DNA of 64,000 nucleotides from Hemibagrus wyckioides (lineage: Eukaryota; Chordata; Actinopteri; Siluriformes; Bagridae), in NCBI RefSeq assembly GCF_019097595.1, contig NC_080715.1, positions 22,919,573 to 22,983,572 on the forward strand, given 5' to 3'. The notes under the pieces were generated by a model. It had not been told where the DNA came from. It did no database searches and was given only the letters and a program-made list of their open reading frames with translations. This document shows, piece by piece, positions 38,101 through 48,446 of the stretch. Position 1 is the stretch's first letter; every line of letters begins with the position of its first letter. The position numbers and the translations under genes are program-made.

Positions 38101-39211
38101 TCAACTCAGAAGTTAAGATTAACTTTTACAAGCTCTTTTCCTGAAACAAACCCCAGGACATAAACAATATACCCCGATCAGGCATAACGTAATAAGAACT
38201 GACAGGTGAAGTGAATAAGACTGATTATCTCCTCATCATGGCACCTGTTAGTGGGTGGGATATATTAGGCAGCAAGTGAACATTTTGTCCTCAAAGTTAA
38301 TGTGTTAGAAGCAGGAAAAATGGGCAAGCGTAAGGATTTGACAAATTGTGATGGCTAGACGACTGGATCAGAGCATCTCCAAAACTGCAGCTCTTGTGGG
38401 GTGTTCCCAGTGTGCTGTGGTCAGTATCTATCAAAAGTATCCTTTAAGTCCTGTAAGTCCATGGAGGTCCTACCTCGCAACTTACAGGATTTAAAGGATC
38501 TGCTGCTAACATCTTGGTGCCAGATACCACAGCACAGCTTCAGGGATCTAGTGCAGTCCATGCCTCGAAGGCAACAAACACAATATTAGGCAGGTGGTCA
38601 TAATGTTATGCCTGTATGCATTAATTTAACAGTGAGGGTTTTTTCAGTGTATGAATCCCGATGTTTGTATCTCACATGCTGATTGCATATAAACACTTGT
38701 TGTATTGTAACATAACCAGATATAAAGTAATACTGGCATTATAGTAGATTTGAATCATTCTGTGACACTGTGCTCTCTTTAATCTTTTACCACCTAATGG
38801 ATATCAGTAAAGACTTGATGTATATGAAAGACAGGAACTTGTTTTGTAAAGCATTCACCATACTGCAGCAGGGCAAAGAAACTATTTAGTATCTTAATAC
38901 AAATGAATGAAACCATCCACTTTCTACAGCCTTCATTTCATGGTGTGTTGTGTACACGTTTAGACATGGAAAAGATACTGAGAAATGTGTGTACTGGTCA
39001 GTTTTTCCTAGACTGAGAATCTTTAAACCTTGTGTACCTTCTCAGCTTTGCGCACATCCCATATGAACACATGTTCGCAGGCTCCTACAGCCACATAGCG
39101 GCCCTGCTCTCCTCCTCTCAGCCGCACAAACACCACGTTCGCCTTCTGACCGCCGATCAGGCCGAACACTGCGCTGGGCGCGTAGCGCAGGTACTGCTTC
39201 GTCAACCCCAT
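29199..39211 (-). CDS. wdr3: WDR3 (Utp12/Dip2 homologue), SSU processome WD40 scaffold, 26 coding exons
   Basis: WDR3 belongs to the UTP-B subcomplex of the nucleolar small-subunit processome, which binds U3/pre-rRNA and supports 18S rRNA maturation. Coding exons 5' to 3': 39211-39038, 37322-37113, 36994-36876, 36709-36631, 36437-36342, 36148-36050, 35918-35817, 35732-35635, 35538-35437, 35341-35111, 34962-34869, 34765-34664, 34205-34120, 34030-33892, 33774-33718, 33256-33156, 32873-32762, 32485-32351, 32175-32125, 32037-31972, 31886-31794, 31057-31007, 30804-30761, 30297-30169, 29531-29438, 29354-29199. All junctions are GT-AG and phases close, giving 939 residues (about 943 in human, from memory). 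The start [10 protein letters not shown] is the conserved N-terminus; a slightly upstream in-frame ATG at 39217 was not chosen. Residues 1-226 and about 340-710 are WD40 repeats ([20 protein letters not shown]), forming two propellers joined by an acidic/lysine-rich linker (227-340). Residues about 750-905 are the Utp12 C-terminal domain. The tail [10 protein letters not shown] is a likely nuclear/nucleolar signal. No frameshift or missing exon was seen. Confidence 0.96.
34391..34533 (+). mobile_element. Tc1-derived MITE fragment in wdr3 intron 12
   Basis: The blocks CAAAGACATTCTAGACAATT, GTGCTTCCAACTTTGTGGCA and GTCAGGTGTCCACA match the right half of the element at 53606-53956. They also resemble the transposase segment around [19 protein letters not shown] of the intact-length Tc1 copies. 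Only the right half is present; the left terminal repeat was not found. It is too broken to code and should be removed with the wdr3 intron. Confidence 0.55.
37501..37735 (-). repeat. Non-LTR retrotransposon 3'-tail copy in wdr3 intron 1
   Basis: Read on the minus strand, this stretch ends in GGTTGAAATGACAATAAAAA and carries the body CTGGAGGAACGTTG, TTTCACTATGTACCG and CAGCTATATACGG. The same blocks occur in the same order on the plus strand at 25880-25978, and a more distant relative lies at 6075-6302. A shared 3' end with a built-in AATAAA and no terminal inverted repeats suggests 5'-truncated LINE (or LINE-mobilised) copies. The exact family could not be named. Confidence 0.6.
38179..38614 (+). 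mobile_element. Internally deleted Tc1-like element (MITE) in wdr3 intron 1
   Basis: The left end starts CAGGCATAACGTAATAAG and the right end is GTCATAATGTTATGCCTG, an inverted pair with mismatches, followed by TA. Inside, a broken reading begins GKRKDL and continues to a cysteine-rich helix-turn-helix-like stretch, as in a Tc1 transposase N-terminus. It then jumps directly to a C-terminal piece (VHASKATNT). The central catalytic region is missing, so the element is non-autonomous. It lies opposite to the host gene. A relative covering its left half is at 7043-7243. Confidence 0.65.
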
Positions 39212-39541
39212 GACCAAGGCTTTCCCCTAACCTTTGGACAAAGGAGAAAAGTCATTACAACCCTGAAAAAGTTGCCACACTCTTAAGGCAGGCTAGTGAT
39301 TTAATTAAAGGTCCACGATTTTAGCCAGACGTCTTGATAAACAGATCAAGGCATCTAACAAGTATTGGATCTTACCAGATATCTGGACGATTTTCTGAAC
39401 GATATTCTGTATGCGAAAACTATTCTAATCACTTCGATAAACGTTAATTATTTCAAAACTTTCCTTAAACCCGTGTGATTATGCAGTAAAGCAGAATGTT
39501 GTGATGAGGTTCGCCGCTAAAATCCATGGCTCAATATGACC

Positions 39542-39556
39542 CACGTGTACCACGTG
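39542..39556. promoter_or_regulatory. Tandem CACGTG E-boxes
   Basis: Two perfect CACGTG hexamers start 9 bases apart, about 330 bases upstream of the wdr3 start codon. The motif is bound by MYC/MAX, USF and TFE factors. The function here is inferred from motif and position only. Confidence 0.5.
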
Positions 39557-40157
39557 ATAAAAATAAAATAACCCAGTTGCGCTATCTTCCCAAAATGCAG
39601 TATAAAACTTGACTTGATTACTAGTCCACCTACCGTTACAGCTTCCTTTTCTGTAATTTATTCAGTATTGTGTATTTTTAATGAAGGAGTCTAGGGAGAA
39701 CTTCCATCATCCACACAGGGCCGACATGTGCGTTATTCCACAAAGGCTGAAGCAATCGATTAAACACATCGATTAAAATGTTTGTTAACATGTTAAAACC
39801 TATGCCATGCATAAATGTAAAGAAATCAGAATCTTACGTCAAATCACCTACCTTTATGTTGCTTATATTGTATTATAACATTGTGTTTTGTAATAGTTTG
39901 TGTAAATTCGATTACTTTGGTCTTTCTGTTTCCTAGGCGGTTCTGACAATATATTCTAAATGTGAGTTTCATTCAACTGTAAAATGTCATACGTTTTAAC
40001 ATATACGTTTTCTTTAAGCTTTCATATGTGTTTGGTGAAATTAGAAGGATAACAGAATCATCAAAGTTCTGGGAGAAATCACACTATAAATATCCATAGC
40101 ACACTTTTCGTGTCTATCAGACATCGAGACTATTGCGATGGTCCCTTACGCGCGCAG

Positions 40158-40168
40158 TTCCGGAAGTG
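40158..40168. promoter_or_regulatory. ETS/GABP-type site TTCCGGAAGTG
   Basis: This site combines the palindrome TTCCGGAA with the preferred CCGGAAGTG flank of ETS-family factors. It lies about 280 bases upstream of the gdap2 first-exon donor, in the most CpG-rich part of the intergenic segment. It is a likely core element of the gdap2 promoter. Confidence 0.5.
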
Positions 40169-40329
40169 AACGCGTATTTTTACTGAGAATCAGCTGACCA
40201 CACGCGCTACATAACGCACAGCAGGTCACTAGAAATTGCTCGTATAATGAGATGTTATTAACTGAGCGCTTGTTAAAGAACATTTTCGCAATGCTGATAT
40301 TTTTGGAGTATTATAAAAAAGCGCGTTCA

Positions 40330-40446
40330 CCGTTAGACTGAGTTAGTTGTGTATTGTTTGCTGTGTGTTTGGAGGCAGATTTGGTTTAGCTTAGCGTGGA
40401 ACAGCGGTGTTCACTTGGTCTAAACTGCTTCATTAGGTTTATAGAG
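40330..40446 (+). other. gdap2: gdap2 non-coding first exon (approximate 5' edge)
   Basis: A strong donor (GAG|GTAAGTATT, GT at 40447) follows a moderately CpG-containing stretch downstream of the ETS site. The next acceptor in phase with gdap2 coding sequence is at 42716 (TCCTCAG). This fits a 5' UTR exon with a 2.27-kb first intron. The transcription start cannot be read from the sequence, so the left edge is a guess. Confidence 0.55.
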
Positions 40447-42743
40447 GTAAGTATTATTCACGGATGAATATTTGTGAAATATGTCCATTCATCTACCCAG
40501 TGTCTTAAGTTTTCTTTCACCTCGCTGTTTTCCTGACACAAGCTATTGCTCTTTTATTTATCCGCCGTCATCAATAAATATCCAGACGTCATGGTTGTTT
40601 CCTAATTCAGCCTTGAGCAGAATAGTCAAAATATGTTTTTTTAATACTGATTTGAATTCGGTATTGAACGCTGCACCATAACTCTTAATTGGTTTAGTTG
40701 CTTACTTTCTGAAATAAGGCTGTTTGTTTGTTTGTTTCTGTGGGTTTATTACAAGTGTTCTTGTGCTCCACATGATCTGAAGAAGCAGGGCACAGAAACA
40801 CTGAAATTACACACAAAACTCCACAGACAATCACCAGGTATTGTAGATATCTCTTAATAAGCAAATGCTCAAATTGGGTTGGCTTATTGGATTTGGTCAC
40901 CCCGATGTAGTGTTATATGTCAGCTGATCTTGGTGTGAGGTTTCAGTAAAGGCTCTTGTTTCCCCCTATTTACCCAAATCATTTGGAATACAAGAACAAC
41001 TGCAAATAACCCACAGGTTTTATATTTTGGACTATATGGAGATTTAACTGCTTTTAAGGCTCCAGTTTTGTAGTCTTGCATTTTTTGGTGTCATTATAAA
41101 TATCAAACACATGAGCCTTAAATCTCTGGCAGCAGCTGTTAAAGATGGGTTGTGATTTGGTCTTAGAGACATGGAAATCTTGTCGTTTTTACTATGAATT
41201 TCTCTTTGACAGTTAAAAAAAAGATCTTAATATTAAGGTGATACCCTGTTTGTCCTGATTCAGTGAGAAGCCATAAAATGACGACCACTGATCATCTGTA
41301 ATCATTTGGCTAAACATTTTCTTCTCTCAGATATGACATTCTCAATGTCCAAATATACAAACTGTATTTTATTTTGAGGCTGTATGATTGTTATTTCTTG
41401 TCAGAACGCACAAAATCAGCCCCAAAGCAGACATACACTCACTGTTGAGTTTGATGAGGTAGTTTGGTTATAGATAGTGTTTTACATGAACATCATTTAA
41501 AACGCTCGAGAATAAACATTTATTCTCACCATCGCCGTCTCATCGTGCAGCAATATGTAGGAATTCACATTTCTCAACAAGATTGCCATTGTTTGTTCCA
41601 TTACAGAAACGCAGGCTTGGACTGTGTGTCAGACTGCAGAGAGATGTCATTGTGCAAATTTCAAAAGTTTTCTAGGGTGCAATACTCAGTTCCTCTCAAT
41701 TTCAGCAATACTGAATCAGCTCACAAGAAATGCACATGCTGTGGCCTGTTTTTAGGTAATGGACCTGAATCAGGCCATCTTGAAGTTGGCAGCCATTTAA
41801 TAATTGCAACCATACTGTGGTTTAGCAGAAAGGAGGGGTCAATCGAGTCGGCTGCTTTTATTTGCAGTTCACATCATAAACTGGAGAGGGCGCAAATCCA
41901 AGAAAATGACACCGCAACATGCATCTTTCCATTTACCATAAAAAAACAGTTCTCTGTAATCTAGGCATAAACTATAAATCAGCTGTGATTATCTCATATT
42001 TGATATAGAGCGGCATATTTAACAAGCACAACAATGTCTTTTTGATATAATTCCACCTCCAAACTTAAGAACCATGCCTTAGGGGGTAGATTGATATCTA
42101 TATGCCCTAAGGAGAAAGGTGATTCTGGTGTACAGGACAACTTTCCACATACTTTTACACACTGGTCAGCTACAGTGATGCTTTGTGTTCAGTTTTATAG
42201 ATTACACCAAGTTTATTCTGTAAACAATAATAGTTAACCTGTGTGCTGTTGCTGAAGAAATGAATGCTGATTGAAACACATTTATGATCTTTGGGAGGAA
42301 CGTTGGCCAGCCTTACGTTTGCACATGATACAGTTTTCGGAGTTACAGCAAGTCAGCATTCATTGGTGAATTTTGATTGAAAGCAGTTTATTAGATTAAA
42401 ATGTGTACAGGATATGTAAACTTGTTCATTTCCTCTCCTTTTAAAAAATGAATAGTAATTAATGTTAATGCCACACTGTAGACATGTTTTCTTGTCTTTC
42501 CCCTATTATAGAGCTGTTTGCAGAAATGATATTGCGTAAGAGAGACCTCCTATTATTTGTTAGTTACGTTAGCATATCATCATATGGTGATATCCTAGAT
42601 ATTTATCCAGTGTCCCATGCCTCATGAATCCCAGAATATCACTGTTCCATTTGTTTTAGGATATGTTAGGCTTCCTACATGCTAACAGAAAGTGTGTCTG
42701 TATATCGTGTCCTCAGTTCACCGCTGCCCTGAGGATGAGCAAC

Positions 42744-43208
42744 ATGGATCCATTGGGCGCTCGCTCTCAGTTTGTGTGTGTGCACACTCTTCCCACCTGG
42801 GACCAGCTTGAAGATGCGGTCGATGGCAAGGAGGAAACACAGTCTCGTCAGAGGGAAGAGGTTAACAAGGCAACTGACGTAAACCACATAAACTCTCCTG
42901 TTTCTCCATTTCCGTTCAGAGAGGATATCAACAGGAAGATTATTCTATTGTGAGTCACATACATACCTTGCACAAGCATCTGTACCTCTCTGTTTTTTTG
43001 TATTTACTACTTATAGTTCATGGATAATAATCAGTAATTCACTGTAAATAATAATATTCAGCATTAGAAATTGTGCGGTAGACAAACTAACCATGAAAGA
43101 GAAGGAAAATGTATTTAAAGGTAGTGAGAATTACATTCAACAGATCCCAGCTTCATATATTCAACTATTCCACAACCCGCTGCCTCCTGATTCCTGTTAG
43201 TACACACA

Positions 43209-43257
<49 letters not shown>

Positions 43258-46200
43258 TGCTCTTCTGTATGATTGCTGGCTTTTTGCACAACTTCAGTTA
43301 CATAGCTTCCTTAAAGTTAAGCTTTCTTTAAAACAAGAGCTGCTGCTGCTGCTGCTTTTTTGTATTGATGTTTTTATTCAACTTTGTTTTTTGTAAAGAA
43401 GGTAATTAATACCAGAGAGGTATTTACATCATTCATCATTCAACTTTTACATCATTCATTGCATCCAAAAGAATCTAATTTAAGCAAACACGTATCTTTT
43501 AGTTATGCTAGTGATTCATACACTATATTGCCAAAAGTATTCGCTCACCCATCCAAATAATCAGAATCAGGTGTTCCAATCACTTCCATGGCCACAGGTG
43601 TATAAAATCAAGCACCTAGGCATGCAGACTGTTTTTACAAACATTTGTGAAAGAATGGGTCGCTCTCAGGAGCTCAGTGAATTCCAGCGTGGAACTGTGA
43701 TAGGATGCCGCCTGTGCAACAAATCCAGTCGTGAAATTTCCTCGCTCCTAAATATTCCACAGTCAACTGTCAGCTGTATTATAAGAACGTGGAAGTGTTT
43801 GGGAACGACAGCAACTCAGCCACGAAGTGGTAGGCCACGTAAACTGACGGAGCGGGGTCAGCGGATGCTGAGGCGCATAGTGCGAAGAGGTCGCCAACTT
43901 TCTGCAGAGTCAATCGCTATAGACCTCCAAACTTCACGTGGCCTTCAGATTAGCTCAAGAACAGTGCGCAGAGAGCTTCATGGAATGGGTTTCCATGGCC
44001 GAGCGGCTGCATCCAAGCCATACATCACCAAGTGCAATGCAAAGAGTCGGATGCAGTGGTGTAAAGCACGCCGCCACTGGACTCTAGAGCAGTGGAGACG
44101 CGTTCTCTGGAGTGACGAATCGCGCTTCTCCATCTGGCAATCTGATGGACGAGTCTGGGTTTGGCGGTTGCCAGGAGAACGGTACTTGTCTGACTGCATT
44201 GTGCCAAGTGTAAAGTTTGGTGGAGGGGGGATTATGGTGTGGGGTTGTTTTTCAGGAGCTGGGCTTGGCCCCTTAGTTCCAGTGAAAGGAACTCTGAATG
44301 CTTCAGCATACCAAGACATTTTGGACAATTCCATGCTCCCAACTTTGTGGGACCAGTTTGGAGCTGGCCCCTTCCTCTTCCAACATGACTGTGCACCAGT
44401 GCACAAAGCAAGGTCCATAAAGACATGGATGACAGAGTCTGGTGTGGATGAACTTGACTGGCCTGCACAGAGTCCTGACCTCAACCCGATAGAACACCTT
44501 TGGGATGAATTAGAGCGGAGACTGAGAGGCAGGCCTTCTCGTCCAACATCAGTGTGTGACCTCACAGATGCACTTCTGGAAGAATGATCAAAAATTCCCA
44601 TAAACACACTCCTAAACCTTGTGGACAGCCTTCCCAGAAGAGTTGAAGCTGTTATAGCTGCAAAGGGTGGACCAACGTCATATTGAACCCTATGGATTAG
44701 GAATGGGATGTCACTTAAGTTCATATGCGAGTCAAGGCAGGTGAGCGAATACTTTTGGCAATATAGTGTATGTGCAGCACAGAAGATATACTGAAAAGCA
44801 CATCTTTCCTGTTCATTAAGGAGCGATCTGACCTCCAGAGAATTGTCTTTAATTATTTGAAAACTGGATGCTTTTGTTTTTTTGGCAGTTATGATGATCT
44901 TGCATGTTCTGTTTCAGCTGTTTAAGTGATGCCATTTAAAGTTGCCCTTGCAAATACCCTGTGGTGTGTGTGTGTGTGTGTGATTACAGTAAAGGCGATG
45001 TGGCACTTTTGAACTGCACTGCCATCGTGAATACAAGCAACGAGACCCTTACAGACAAGAACCCGATCTCGGACAGCATTCACAGACACGCTGGCCCTGA
45101 GCTCAGGGATGAACTTTTCAAATTGAAAGGTAGGGGGCAATACTGAGTGAGGATACAGACACCAGGCAAGCACACTAGTATTCCCGTTGTTTTTTTCTTC
45201 TTCTTTCAACAGGTCCCCCCCCCCCCCCCAGAGTATTTTGTGCATTATGAAACTGATATGTTTTACATTCTGATGGGATTGATTGTGCGTACGTGTTATA
45301 GGATGTCGGACAGGGGAGGCCAAAATGACAGAGGGTTTCAACTTGGCTGCACGATTTGTTATACATACAGTTGGCCCCAAATATAAAGCCAAGTATCGCA
45401 CAGCTGCTGAGAGCTCCTTATACAGCTGCTATAGGAATGTCATGCAACTGGCCAAGTAAGTATCACATATGTATCACATAGTGGGAAATTAGCACACAAC
45501 CAGCACTTTCTCTCACAGGTCCTGAGTTAAATTTTTCATTTGAGTGGATATTCCATATTGTAACCTCTTGTTACCTAATTCCACTCACCAGAGCTGTGTA
45601 GCATGTTATAGCGATAGCAGAAGCTTTTGTTTTGTTTAAATTGAACCTTATTTATGCAAAGAATGTCTGTCACTAGAACACTGTCTTCAACACTATAATA
45701 GGTAATTATAGTTCATTCAAATACTGATGCGGTGGAGACACAGTGTGTATGTAAATTGATATCTGGTTGTCTCTCTGTTGACCTTTTCAATCCAGAGAGC
45801 ATGGCATGGCTTCTGTGGGTCTTTGTGTAGTCAGTACTGCAAAGAGAGGATATCCCATCGAAGATGCTACTCATATAACCTTACGTAGGTCTCTTTCACA
45901 AATGTACACATTCACTTATTAAAATAAAAAAACACATTGCTAATATTGCCTTCTATTCCACGTGTTCTGTCAGGGACTGTGCGGAGGTTTCTGGAGAACC
46001 ATGGAGAAAGTTTAGAGTCTGTGGTTTTTGCCATGTCAGACACAGAGGAGGTCTGTTTCATGTACTGTCAGCTGGTGCGAAAGGCAGCAGTTTCACTTAT
46101 GATGTGTATTCATTATGTGTGTTATGAAAAGCTGATCATAGAAAAGACTTGATTTGTAATTTTTGCTTAAATTTGCACTTGCATGTGATTTACATTTAAC

Positions 46201-48390
46201 TTTGATGGGGGTTTTTTTTTTTTTTGGGCATTTCCTATTCAGGCAGTGTACAGGAAGTTACTGCCACTTTATTACCCACGCTCAAAGGAGGAGGAGAGAG
46301 CCAGCCTGCCTCTGCTGCCTGCCGACATCGGGAATGCAGAGGGGGAGCCTGTGGTGCCTGAGAGGCAGATCCGCATTACTGAGAAGCCTGGCAGCCTGGA
46401 AGGTGAGACCCTGCTAACCTGGCATCTGGGTTTCAGTACGCGTCCAATATGCTCAGTCAACAAGAAAGTAAATAAGCTTTACACACAACTGAAAATCCCA
46501 GATCCTTATGCAAATAGTTGAATATGACCGGGATCTTTCTGTATCACTTGAAAAACACTTCTAGCCAAAAAAAAAAAACATTCTGCATTTAAAATGACCT
46601 AAACTGCAGACTTGAGTGTTACACTTTAAGGATTTGAAGCATGACCTGCTAATACAGTATTCCAAAACCGTTCATTAATCATATTCATTGTTTCCAGCTT
46701 TCCATCATCAGATTTGCCAAAGAGTCTTTCTTTAAGGAAAGGGTGGATTTTCATGGGAAAATGTTTTGCTCACAGTGATGAAAGTTGAGTAATCTATATC
46801 ATAGCCGAACGGAAGGCCTTTAGTTTGTCCTGCTAATGCAGTAAGACCGGCTGCTGGTTACTGTGGTGTGGATTTAGGTGAGTCTAATTGTTAAATGAAC
46901 CATTTCTTCCTCTCTAGTCATCCATCCTCTGCCCTGAGTGCTGAGCAGTGTTCTCAGGAGACCTTTTCAGCTGGCACACCATGGTCAATCACTCAAAACC
47001 CACAGACTCGGAGCCCATATTAGTCTGCGTTTGAGAAGTTGTAGTGTGTGATGTGGGATCGTATGACGAGTGGCTTGTTTGCTTGGTGTCTGTAAGCCTA
47101 CATGGACATGTTTATTTGTCAACGCGAGTTTGCCAGCCATTCTCTCAGGCCCAGATCCTGTGGCCTGTAGTCCAGCTGTGTCGAGGTGACCACCCCTCCT
47201 TTGAGCTATTGATCCAGCTCAAACAAACTGTACATTAGCTGTTCCCAGTAAAAATAAACACATGCTATCTCCTCGCCTGGACTTGGTGCTGTGGTTTATG
47301 ATATGGGAGAACAGCCCGAATTCTCTGTGTGAAACTGTTTCTAAACCTTTCACTCTTCAGAACAAATCAAGAGTGTTGATCCACTAAAGCGGCTGAAAAG
47401 GATCATATGTTGCCGTTATCAGAAAACCAAAATCTCAGTTTCTTCATTAAATGCGATTGGGCAAAAAATAACCTTTCAAATACATCTGTACTTAATTTAG
47501 TCCTGATGTCACTTCAGTTATGTTTTCTTTACTTTTTATAAAAGATGTCTGGTACTGTTTTCAACCATGACTTTTCTTGGAAACGTTTTAAAAAAATCAG
47601 TCTAACTTACGGTAATCTTAGAACGGAAGAGATTTGAAACAATCTTCGTGAGGTCTGTGCCACTGTGACTGAACTGTTACTTTAAGAGCCAAGTATTATG
47701 TAGCTGAAGTCATTGGGTTCCACGCCTCGCACCTAGTTCTGAGTGACGGGGTCATAGCATTTATTTTTTTGGCCCTATCTGACTCAGTAGTTCATGTCTG
47801 AAAAATGTGAGTGTATGGGGAACTTAACATTTAAATTCACTGACCACAAGATGTCAGCTGTGTTGAAAGTTTGTGTGCGTGTGTTTTCAGATGGCTCAGA
47901 GGATGATTCTGAAGACTCAGACCTGGTCCTGGTAGGTAATCATGCCTTTGCAAGAATGGAGGGCGATGTGGATAAGCAGCGAAGACTTATTCTTCAGGGT
48001 CAGCTCTCTGAAGCTGCCCAACAGAAACAGCACCAGAGGAAGTAAGAACTTCTGTACTATAATTTACATCAGTAAAACACACACACTTCCAAGAACTCTA
48101 AATGAAGTCACATTCATGCTCAGAGATGTGTGTTTCTGATGCCAGTTTGATATTTAATCCTAAAATAACTTAAGTTGAAGTTATATCTTGCCCTTTCCTA
48201 TTATCAGCAATGTTTTGGGCATTATGTTGACGATTGTATTTCCTTGTGAATCTGTGTTCCATCTGTTGTCTTGTAGCTATAACCGCTGGCTGTGCAGAGC
48301 GCGAGCAGAGGACCTCTCGGACATAGCAGCGCTAAAGGCCTTATACCAAACAGGTCTGTTTCAGCTTTCCATCCTTCTGTTCATCATATA

Positions 48391-48446
<56 letters not shown>

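Larger units (their letters stand above)
39217..40446. promoter_or_regulatory. Head-to-head promoter region shared by wdr3 and gdap2
   Basis: About 1.2 kb separates the wdr3 start codon from the gdap2 first donor site, with the genes facing away from each other. Visible sites are two CACGTG E-boxes at 39542-39547 and 39551-39556 (the MYC/MAX, USF or TFE class) and a palindromic ETS/GABP-type site TTCCGGAAGTG at 40158-40168, within a CpG-rich stretch (about 40130-40220). No TATA box in a convincing position was seen. E-boxes fit a ribosome-biogenesis gene such as wdr3, and an ETS site is typical of housekeeping bidirectional promoters. A possible 3' splice site on the minus strand just upstream of the wdr3 ATG (exon edge 39231) suggests that wdr3 also has a non-coding first exon, whose position is unknown. 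Confidence 0.65.

Noticed and set aside
41464..41964. 166-codon open frame in gdap2 intron 1
   Set aside because: No recognisable domain, no transposase or retroelement motif, no splice context. One frame of this length in several kilobases of intron can occur by chance. Conservation in other fish would reopen the question.
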